DNA of 64,000 nucleotides from Francisella adeliensis (GTDB lineage: Bacteria > Pseudomonadota > Gammaproteobacteria > Francisellales > Francisellaceae), in assembly GCF_003290445.1 (NCBI RefSeq), contig NZ_CP021781.1:1116001-1180000 (forward strand). The letters run 5' to 3'. Below are positions 57,080 to 64,000 of the stretch, piece by piece. The first letter of the stretch is position 1; each line of letters begins with the position of its first letter. Below the pieces are notes generated by a model. It did not search any database, was not told the DNA's origin, and saw only the letters and a list, made by a program, of their open reading frames with translations. Position numbers and translations under genes: made by a program.

Positions 57080-58852
57080 ATGAGTAAAGAAAATTATCTG
57101 GGTATCAATATAAATACTTCAAAAGATAGCGAGCTATCACAGCAAGCCCAACAACTACTAACTAACTATTACTGTTTAGAAAATGAGCCAACTCCGCAAC
57201 ATGCTTTTGCTCGGGCTGCTGTTGCTTATAGCTTTGGCGACATGAACCTAGCTCAGCGTATTTATGATGCTGCATCAAACGGCTGGTTTATGTTTGCCTC
57301 TCCAGTACTTTCAAATGCTCCTTTACCAGGTGCTAAGGTTAAATCACTACCTATTAGTTGTTTTTTATCTTTTGTTCCAGATTCTTTAGATGGTTTGATT
57401 GAGCACTCATCAGAACTTAGATGGTTATCGGTAAAAGGTGGAGGTGTTGGTGGTCATTGGTCAACAGTAAGAGCCGTTTCAGATAAAGCTCCTGGCCCTA
57501 TTCCATTTATACATACTGTAGATGCAGATATGGTAGCCTACAGACAAGGAAAAACTCGTAAAGGCTCTTATGCCGCTTATATGGATGTATCTCACCCAGA
57601 TATAATTGAATTCTTAAATATGCGTGTTCCAACTGGCGATGTAAATAGAAAATGTTTAAACCTGCATCATGCTGTGAACCTTACAGATGATTTTATGCAA
57701 GCTGTTGCTAATAATGAAGATTGGAAACTTATTGACCCTAATGATAAATCTGCAAGAGACTCTATTAATGCCCGTAAACTATGGGAAATAATCCTGGAAA
57801 CACGCTACCGTACAGGTGAACCATATTTAAACTTTATTGATACTGCAAATAGAGCTCTTCCTAAATCTCAAAAAGATTTAGGCTTATCAATTAAAGGATC
57901 TAACCTGTGTAATGAAATTCATTTAGCTACAGATGAAAATAGAACAGCAGTTTGCTGCCTTTCATCTGTAAATATTGAAAAATATGATGAGTGGAAAGAT
58001 ACTACACTTATCAAAGACTTAATTAGATTTTTGGATAATGTTCTTCAATTCTTTATTGATCATGCTGGTGATGAAATATCTAAAGCAAGATATAGTGCAT
58101 CGAGAGAAAGAAGTTTAGGGCTTGGAGCTATGGGCTTCCATTCATATCTACAACTTCACAGAGTAGCTATGGAATCTCAAAAAGCTAAAGAAATTAATGA
58201 AGAAATTTTTAAACGCATTAAAGATCAAGCGGTAGAAGAAACTTTAGCCTTGGGCAAAGAAAAAGGTGAAGCTCCTGATATGGCTGGAACTGGTCGCAGA
58301 AATGCTCATTTACTTGCTATTGCACCAAATGCCAATAGCTCACTTATACTCAACACTTCTCCAAGTATTGAACCTTGGAAAGCAAATGCCTTTACATCTC
58401 GTACTAGAGTAGGCTCGCATCTTAACAAAAATAAATACCTTGAACAAGAGTTAGATAAAGTAGAAAGAAATACAGAGGAAGTATGGTCCGAGATCATCAC
58501 TAATGGTGGCTCTGTGCAAGGATTTGATTTTTTAAGTGATGAAATAAAGTCAGTATTCAAAACAGCAATAGAAATGGATCAAGACTGGTTGGTATATCTT
58601 GGTGGCGAGCGTCAAAAATATCTTTGCCAGGGACAATCTTTAAACATATTTTTCCCAGCGGGTGCATCACGTGAGTATTTACACAAAGCTCACTTTAATG
58701 CATGGAAATATGGCTGTAAAGGTTTATACTATCTAAGAACAGAAACTTCAAATAGAGCTGAAAATATTTCCAAAAAAGTTGAGAAAGAAAGGCTTGTTGA
58801 GTTTTCAGAATTAAAACAATCAGATAATGAGTGTATAGCTTGCGAGGGTTAA
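57080..58852 (+). CDS. nrdA: Ribonucleotide reductase class I alpha subunit, no ATP-cone
   Basis: The 590-residue catalytic subunit is much shorter than E. coli NrdA (about 760) because the N-terminal ATP-cone is missing. Active-site cysteines are in PISCFLSF, SNLCNEIHL and VCCLSSVN, the PNANSSLILNTSPSIEP loop is present, and the tail ends CIACEG with the redox pair Cys585/Cys588. Without the cone, dATP inhibition is probably lost or moved elsewhere. It heads the nrdA-grx-nrdB operon, with the glutaredoxin gene starting 1 base after its stop. Confidence 0.93.
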   Translation: MSKENYLGININTSKDSELSQQAQQLLTNYYCLENEPTPQHAFARAAVAYSFGDMNLAQRIYDAASNGWFMFASPVLSNAPLPGAKVKSLPISCFLSFVPDSLDGLIEHSSELRWLSVKGGGVGGHWSTVRAVSDKAPGPIPFIHTVDADMVAYRQGKTRKGSYAAYMDVSHPDIIEFLNMRVPTGDVNRKCLNLHHAVNLTDDFMQAVANNEDWKLIDPNDKSARDSINARKLWEIILETRYRTGEPYLNFIDTANRALPKSQKDLGLSIKGSNLCNEIHLATDENRTAVCCLSSVNIEKYDEWKDTTLIKDLIRFLDNVLQFFIDHAGDEISKARYSASRERSLGLGAMGFHSYLQLHRVAMESQKAKEINEEIFKRIKDQAVEETLALGKEKGEAPDMAGTGRRNAHLLAIAPNANSSLILNTSPSIEPWKANAFTSRTRVGSHLNKNKYLEQELDKVERNTEEVWSEIITNGGSVQGFDFLSDEIKSVFKTAIEMDQDWLVYLGGERQKYLCQGQSLNIFFPAGASREYLHKAHFNAWKYGCKGLYYLRTETSNRAENISKKVEKERLVEFSELKQSDNECIACEG

Positions 58853-58853
58853 T

Positions 58854-59108
58854 ATGAAAATTGAAATTTTTACACGAGATGGCTGCCCTTTTTGTGATAT
58901 GGCAGTTGATATGTTTAAGCAGAATGGTATCGAATTTAAAGAGACTGTCCTAAATGATCCTATCAAAAGGCAAGAGTTTTATGATCAGATGAACCAAGAT
59001 AAAAGAATTCAATCCAATGTTAGAACTGTACCTCAAATATTTATTGATGATGAGCATATCGGTGGGTTCTCTGATCTAAGTAAAAGATCAAATGAATTTT
59101 TTAAATAA
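58854..59108 (+). CDS. Glutaredoxin (NrdA electron donor)
   Basis: An 84-residue dithiol glutaredoxin with the active site CPFCDMAVDMF, cis-Pro motif TVPQIFI and GG in IGGFSDL. It lies between nrdA and nrdB with gaps of 1 and 15 bases and is the likely reductant of NrdA. The N-terminal domain of the next gene product is a second, similar glutaredoxin. Confidence 0.93.
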   Translation: MKIEIFTRDGCPFCDMAVDMFKQNGIEFKETVLNDPIKRQEFYDQMNQDKRIQSNVRTVPQIFIDDEHIGGFSDLSKRSNEFFK

Positions 59109-59123
59109 TTTATAGGCTTAAAA

Positions 59124-60350
59124 ATGGAAGTAAAAATATACACAAAATCAAACTGCCCTTTCTGTGATCTTGCAAAAAGCTGGTTTGGCGCTAATGACAT
59201 TCCTTTTACTCAGATTTCTTTAGATGATGATGTAAAAAGATTTAAATTTTACGAGCAAGTAAATAGCAATATATTGCTAAGTGAAGAACATGTAAAAACT
59301 GTTCCTCAAATATTTGTGGGAGAGGTTCATATTGGTGGTTATGATAATCTCATGGCTCGAGCTGGTGAGGTTATTAATCGAGTTAAAGGCTCATCATTAA
59401 CTACTGCTTCAAAAACTTATAAACCTTTTTGTTATCCATGGGCTGTTGACCTAACGGTTAAGCATGAAAAAGCTCACTGGATAGAAGATGAAATTGATCT
59501 TTCTGAAGATGTTACTGACTGGAAAAATGGCAAAATAACAAAGGTTGAAAAAGAGTATATTACAAATATTTTGCGCCTTTTCACCCAGTCTGATGTAGCT
59601 GTTGGGCAAAACTATTATGAACAATTTATTCCTGCTTTTAAAAATAATGAAGTACGCAATATGCTTGGTTCATTTGCTGCTCGTGAAGGTATTCATCAAA
59701 GAGCTTACGCCCTTTTGAATGACACTCTTGGACTCCCTGATTCAGAGTATCACGCTTTCTTAGAGTATAAAGCTATGACTGATAAGATCGAATTTATGAT
59801 GGATGCTGATCCTTCGACTCGTCGAGGCTTAGGGCTATGCTTAGCTAAAACTGTATTTAATGAAGGTGTTGCATTATTTGCATCATTTGCCATGCTTCTT
59901 AACTTCCAACGTTTCGGCAAAATGAAAGGTATGGGTAAAGTTGTTGAATGGTCTATTCGTGATGAATCGATGCATGTTGAAGGTAATGCTGCTCTGTTTA
60001 GAATTTACTGTCAGGAAAATCCTTATGTAGTTGATAATGAATTTAAGAAAGAAATCTACATGATGGCTACAAAAGCTGTCGAACTTGAAGATATTTTCAT
60101 TGACTTAGCTTATGAAATGGGGACTATCGAAGGCTTAAAGTCTGAAGAAGTAAAAGAATATATTCGCCATATTACAGATAGAAGACTAAATCAGCTTGGC
60201 CTAAATGAAATATATAATATCGAGAAAAACCCTCTAATCTGGTTAGAATGGGTATTAAACGGTGCAGACCATACTAATTTCTTTGAAAATCGTGTTACAG
60301 AATACGAAGTTGCTGGCCTCACTGGTAACTGGGATAACGCTTATAACTAA
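59124..60350 (+). CDS. nrdB: Glutaredoxin-NrdB fusion: ribonucleotide reductase beta subunit
   Basis: A 408-residue protein made of an N-terminal glutaredoxin (1-85; Cys11 and Cys14 in CPFC, cis-Pro in TVPQIF) and a C-terminal di-iron radical subunit (about 100-408). The latter keeps the iron ligands and radical Tyr in AREGIHQRAYALL (ExxHxxxY), the Glu in NEGVALFASF and the RDESMHVEG ligand pair. It completes the nrdA-grx-nrdB operon. The fused reductant may support turnover of the alpha subunit; the standalone glutaredoxin makes it partly redundant. Confidence 0.94.
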   Translation: MEVKIYTKSNCPFCDLAKSWFGANDIPFTQISLDDDVKRFKFYEQVNSNILLSEEHVKTVPQIFVGEVHIGGYDNLMARAGEVINRVKGSSLTTASKTYKPFCYPWAVDLTVKHEKAHWIEDEIDLSEDVTDWKNGKITKVEKEYITNILRLFTQSDVAVGQNYYEQFIPAFKNNEVRNMLGSFAAREGIHQRAYALLNDTLGLPDSEYHAFLEYKAMTDKIEFMMDADPSTRRGLGLCLAKTVFNEGVALFASFAMLLNFQRFGKMKGMGKVVEWSIRDESMHVEGNAALFRIYCQENPYVVDNEFKKEIYMMATKAVELEDIFIDLAYEMGTIEGLKSEEVKEYIRHITDRRLNQLGLNEIYNIEKNPLIWLEWVLNGADHTNFFENRVTEYEVAGLTGNWDNAYN

Positions 60351-60483
60351 ATCTTTAATGTTACATAAGAGTTTTTAACTTTTTTGTAGAAAAATAGTTT
60401 GATTTAACAAATCTAAGTTGTAAACTGAAATAGTTAAACTATATAAAATTATTTCCATAACAATCGCAAGGAGAAGCACACAA

Positions 60484-61833
60484 ATGGATGCTCAAAAATA
60501 TATTGATAAAGTAATTGCTGAAGTTGAAAAGAGAGATGGTCATGAAGTTGAATTCATCCAAGCAGTTAAAGAAGTATTTTCTACTTTAAAACCTGCATTA
60601 GAGCAAAATCCAAAATATATTGAAGAAAACATTTTAGCTAGAATGGTTGAGCCTGAAAGAGGTATTTCTTTTAGAGTGCCATGGTTAGATAGAAATGGTG
60701 ATGTTCAAGTTAATAGAGGTTTTAGATATCAATTTAATGGAGCTATTGGCCCTTTCAAAGGTGGTATTAGATTCCACCCTAGCGTTTACTCTGGAATTAT
60801 CAAATTTCTAGGTTTTGAACAGGTATTCAAAAATAGCCTAACTACTCTACCTATGGGTGGTGGTAAAGGTGGTGCTGACTTTGATCCTAAGGGCAAAACT
60901 GATGCAGAAGTTATGAATTTCTGCCAAAGTTTCATGATGGAACTTCAAAGACATATCGGCCCAGACATTGATGTACCTGCTGGTGATATTGGTGTTGGTG
61001 GTAGAGAAATCGGCTACATGTATGGTCAATATCGTCGTGTAAGAGCTTCATTTGAAAATGGTGTATTAACTGGTAAATCTTTAGAATCTGGCGGAAGCTT
61101 GATTCGTCCTGAAGCTACTGGTTACGGTGCTGTATTTTTCTTAGATAGTATGCTTAAGCATGATGGTGAATCTATGAAAGGTAAAAGTCTAATAGTTTCA
61201 GGTTATGGTAATGTAGCTTGGGGTGTATGTAAAAAAGTTACAGAGCTTGGTGGTAAAGTTGTTACCATCTCTGGTTCTAAAGGTTTTGTACACGATCCAA
61301 CTGGTATTAATACTGAAGAAAAGATTGATTACCTACTTAAGATTCGTGCTGGTGAAAAAACTATGCAAGATTATGCAAATGAGTTTGGTGCTAGTTGGCA
61401 TCCAGGTGAAAAACCATGGAATGTAAAAGCTGATATCGCTATGCCATCTGCAACACAAAATGAAATTTGTGAAAAAGAAGCAGAGCAATTAATAGCAAAC
61501 GGTGTTAAATATGTTGTTGAAGCATCTAACATGCCTGTGACTAATGAAGCTATTACTTTACTACAAGGTAGTGGTATTACACTTGCACCAGGTAAAGCAT
61601 CTAACGCTGGCGGTGTAGCTTGTTCTGGTTTAGAAATGTCTCAGAACTCTACTAGATTATCTTGGACTGCTGAAGAGGTAGAGTCTAGATTAAGACAAAT
61701 TATGGAAGATATATTCCAAGCTTGTAATGCTGCTTGTGCTAAATATAACTTAGGTTATAACCTAGTTGCTGGTGCAAACTTAGCCGGCTTTGAAAAGGTT
61801 GCTGAAGCAATGATTCAGCAAGGTAAATATTAA
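60484..61833 (+). CDS. gdhA: NADP-type glutamate dehydrogenase
   Basis: A 449-residue hexameric-type enzyme. The catalytic lysines lie in PFKGGIRFHP and LPMGGGKGGADFDPKG; PAGDIGVGGREIGYM and the Rossmann motif VSGYGNVAWG follow, and the C-terminus keeps ALAPGKASNAGGVACSGLE-like residues of the NADP-dependent group. CAAGGAG lies about 11 bases before the ATG. It links 2-oxoglutarate and ammonia to glutamate. Confidence 0.95.
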   Translation: MDAQKYIDKVIAEVEKRDGHEVEFIQAVKEVFSTLKPALEQNPKYIEENILARMVEPERGISFRVPWLDRNGDVQVNRGFRYQFNGAIGPFKGGIRFHPSVYSGIIKFLGFEQVFKNSLTTLPMGGGKGGADFDPKGKTDAEVMNFCQSFMMELQRHIGPDIDVPAGDIGVGGREIGYMYGQYRRVRASFENGVLTGKSLESGGSLIRPEATGYGAVFFLDSMLKHDGESMKGKSLIVSGYGNVAWGVCKKVTELGGKVVTISGSKGFVHDPTGINTEEKIDYLLKIRAGEKTMQDYANEFGASWHPGEKPWNVKADIAMPSATQNEICEKEAEQLIANGVKYVVEASNMPVTNEAITLLQGSGITLAPGKASNAGGVACSGLEMSQNSTRLSWTAEEVESRLRQIMEDIFQACNAACAKYNLGYNLVAGANLAGFEKVAEAMIQQGKY

Positions 61834-61931
61834 TATTTAGCATCTAATACAAATAGATCTTTTCAAATAAATTCTATCTATGGTTTTATTTCTGATAAAA
61901 TCTCTATTCTAAATACTTCTTTATAATTATT

Positions 61932-63125
61932 ATGCAATACATGAATAAAACTTTATCTTACCAACATAGAGTAAGAATGTTTATATTACTTTCTTTTCTC
62001 CCTTTAATGGGTATGACGATAGATTTATTTGCTCCATCCTTACCAGGAATAAGCTCATCTTTAAACATATCTCCATCAATAGCCAAGATGGTTATATCAC
62101 TTTACTTAATTGGATGTGCTTTAGGTAACTTTATAACTGGAATATTAACAGATGCACTTGGACGTAGAAGACTATTGCGTTCTGCGTGTATACTTTTTAT
62201 TATTGTTAGTCTTGCTCCTACTATATTTCCAAATGAGACAGTTGCATTAGTTTCTCGGTTCACCCAAGGATTTCTTATGGGTTCTATAGCAGTCGTAAAT
62301 CGTGGAATATTTACAGATATCTTACCAACTGAAAAACTTATGAAACTTGGCCCTACAATGGGTTTCTTATGGGGTATTGGGCCAATACTTGGACCAATTA
62401 TGGGTGGTTTTTTGCAAGAATTATTTGGTTGGAAATCTGGGTTTTACTTTTTTGCTATTATAGTAGGTTTATTAACTATCCTTGTATTTAAATACGTACC
62501 AGAAACAATTGCAAAAAAGTCGAAATTGAGCTCAAAAAAAATTAAAAAAGATATTTTTGAGGTCATAACAAATAAAGAGTTTATAACTTTAAGCGTAGTA
62601 ATGGGATTAACCTACTCTCTGATTATTAGTTTCAATACTTTAGGTCCTTTTCTTATACAAGATATTATGGGGTACTCTGCATCATATTTTGGTAAACTAG
62701 CTATCTTTTTAGGTTTAGCATTTTTACCAGCTCCAATAATTGGGCGTAAATTATTAAACCATTTTTCTTTAGGTAAAATATTTTTCATAGTAATTCACGC
62801 ATTCTTAATAGTAATATTTTTCTTTTTCACTCTTAGTTTTATGGCTAAAAGTAGTATTACTCTACTTATATTAACAACAATGGTTGTTTATTTTGCTTGT
62901 GGCTCAATATACCCAATATCAATGGGGAAAGGTATGTCAATGTTTAAAAATATTTCTGGAACAGCTGCGGCAATTATGTCATTAATAAATATGTCTATAA
63001 CAAGTTTAACCTCTTTCATTCAAAGCTATTTACATGCACATAATATAATAAATATGATAGCTATTTATCTAATTCTAATGTTAGCTATAATGACACTTTA
63101 CTGGTATAAACTAAAAGAACTCTAA
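61932..63125 (+). CDS. MFS transporter, Bcr/CflA type
   Basis: A 397-residue, twelve-helix protein with MTIDLFAPSLPGIS at the N-terminus and the MFS loop motif GILTDALGRRRLLRS, both typical of Bcr/CflA multidrug or small-molecule exporters. It resembles in type the exporter candidate at 9032-10222 but lacks a Zur box. It precedes the flavoprotein gene by 21 bases on the same strand. Met4 is an alternative start. Substrate unknown. Confidence 0.85.
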   Translation: MQYMNKTLSYQHRVRMFILLSFLPLMGMTIDLFAPSLPGISSSLNISPSIAKMVISLYLIGCALGNFITGILTDALGRRRLLRSACILFIIVSLAPTIFPNETVALVSRFTQGFLMGSIAVVNRGIFTDILPTEKLMKLGPTMGFLWGIGPILGPIMGGFLQELFGWKSGFYFFAIIVGLLTILVFKYVPETIAKKSKLSSKKIKKDIFEVITNKEFITLSVVMGLTYSLIISFNTLGPFLIQDIMGYSASYFGKLAIFLGLAFLPAPIIGRKLLNHFSLGKIFFIVIHAFLIVIFFFFTLSFMAKSSITLLILTTMVVYFACGSIYPISMGKGMSMFKNISGTAAAIMSLINMSITSLTSFIQSYLHAHNIINMIAIYLILMLAIMTLYWYKLKEL

Positions 63126-63146
63126 TTACAAAGCTTAAGGTCAAAT

Positions 63147-64000
63147 ATGAGTAATATAAATCAAGATGTAATTATAATCGGTGCAGGAGCTGCTGGTCTA
63201 ATATGTGCTATAGAAGCTGCTAAAAGAAACCGCAAGGTACTTGTACTTGATCACGCAAATAAAGTTGGCAAGAAAATCTTAATGTCTGGTGGTGGACGCT
63301 GTAACTTCACCAACTACAATATCGAAAATGAAAAATATCTAACAGATAATCCGCACTTTATAAAATCAGCTATGTCTCGTTATACTCAATGGGATTTTAT
63401 TGGTATGGTTAGTGACTATGCTATCCCCTATCATGAAAAAACTCTTGGACAACTCTTCTGCGATAACAAGGCAAAAGATATCGTAAATATGCTTCTAGAT
63501 GAATGCTCTAAATATAGTGCAAAAATCAAATTACATACAACCGTTGATAAACTTTATAAAAAAAATAATTCATTCTTTATTCATTCTCTTAATGATATTT
63601 ATCAGTGTCAATCTCTAGTAATTGCTACTGGAGGATTATCTATACCTACGATGGGAGCTACAGGATTTGGTTATAAGATAGCAAAGCAATTTGGATTAAA
63701 AGTAAATCCTCAAACAGCTGGATTAGTACCTTTTATATTTAATGATAGAGATAATAAAAAATTCTCTAGTTTAAAAGGAATATCTATTTTCTGTAATGTT
63801 TCAAATCAGAGAACTAGTTTTAATGAAAATATATTATTCACCCATAAAGGTCTTAGTGGCCCAGCAATATTACAAATTTCATCATATTGGAAGATTGGTG
63901 AGTCAATAAACATAAACCTTCTTCCAATGGAAGATATAGAAAAAATCCTTATCTTTAAAAAAAATACAGGGCTAAAAAATACTTTAAAGAACACTCTTTC
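63147..64000 (+). CDS. BaiN/HI0933-family flavoprotein, 3' end outside the window
   Basis: The reading frame stays open from ATG 63147 to the window end (284 codons). The N-terminus has the FAD motif VIIIGAGAAGLICAIEAAKR and the family stretch KKILMSGGGRCNFTN; SLVIATGGLSIPTMGATGFG follows near residue 155. Family members (YhiN, HI0933) are NAD(P)/FAD oxidoreductases of mostly unknown substrate. It is truncated by the window boundary, not by mutation. Confidence 0.88.
   Translation, partial: MSNINQDVIIIGAGAAGLICAIEAAKRNRKVLVLDHANKVGKKILMSGGGRCNFTNYNIENEKYLTDNPHFIKSAMSRYTQWDFIGMVSDYAIPYHEKTLGQLFCDNKAKDIVNMLLDECSKYSAKIKLHTTVDKLYKKNNSFFIHSLNDIYQCQSLVIATGGLSIPTMGATGFGYKIAKQFGLKVNPQTAGLVPFIFNDRDNKKFSSLKGISIFCNVSNQRTSFNENILFTHKGLSGPAILQISSYWKIGESININLLPMEDIEKILIFKKNTGLKNTLKNTL

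Noticed and set aside
61932-63125. Second Bcr/CflA MFS gene as an exporter of the metallophore
   Set aside because: No Zur box, 50 kb from the biosynthesis gene, and placed with an unrelated flavoprotein gene.

Overview
The window looks like chromosomal sequence from the genus Francisella or a close relative (environmental or fish-associated lineages, or Allofrancisella). The DNA is AT-rich with AT-rich codon use. The gene content is a mix I associate with Francisella: Prx5-type peroxiredoxin divergent from OxyR, a glutaredoxin-NrdB fusion, Francisella-type outer-membrane paralogues, many MFS and POT nutrient transporters, Coq7 and a secreted SLT lipoprotein. This assignment is inference; no rRNA or tRNA gene was seen.

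Region 1 (about 1.1-12.5 kb) is the most unusual part: a zinc-responsive locus. Three promoters carry near-identical TGTTA-N5-TAACA palindromes that match the known Zur operator. They lie before (a) a COG0523 zinc-chaperone GTPase and a ZIP transporter; (b) the divergent pair formed by a nicotianamine-synthase-like gene with its downstream transporter operon, and an MFS exporter followed by zur; and (c) a DUF1826 gene. The operon nicotianamine synthase - fused ATPase - lipoprotein binding protein - fused permease, plus the MFS, has the make/export/recapture logic of the staphylopine and pseudopaline (Cnt) systems. However, no opine dehydrogenase (CntM), histidine racemase (CntK) or TonB receptor is present in the window. 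I read it as a nicotianamine-type zincophore system that differs from the described opine metallophores.

Region 2 (12.5-25.7 kb) holds a FAH-family gene, an MFS gene bracketed by a direct repeat of the 3' end of pheT, pheST, a cysteine-rich secreted protein, a POT peptide transporter, a type IV pilin with a long extension past its normal C-terminus, a GPH-type transporter, ruvB, gloA and a CBS protein. Region 3 (25.7-35.8 kb) has a MetOD1 + GGDEF/EAL pair, a TesA-like esterase, an O-methyltransferase, dxs, guaA, serC-cmk and an SDR gene. Region 4 (35.8-43.5 kb) has peroxiredoxin/oxyR, a three-gene lysine catabolism operon (saccharopine dehydrogenase, aldehyde dehydrogenase, DUF1338), and dnaQ-vanY-lipoprotein.

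Region 5 (43.5-48.5 kb) carries three paralogous predicted outer-membrane proteins, two of them an evident tandem duplication, plus a small secreted protein sharing a motif with one of them. Region 6 (48.6-64 kb) is mostly housekeeping: HAD phosphatase, POT transporter, secreted lipase-like hydrolase, tcdA, SLT lipoprotein, coq7, mdh, nrdA-grx-nrdB, gdhA, a Bcr-type MFS gene and a BaiN/HI0933-type flavoprotein cut off by the window end.
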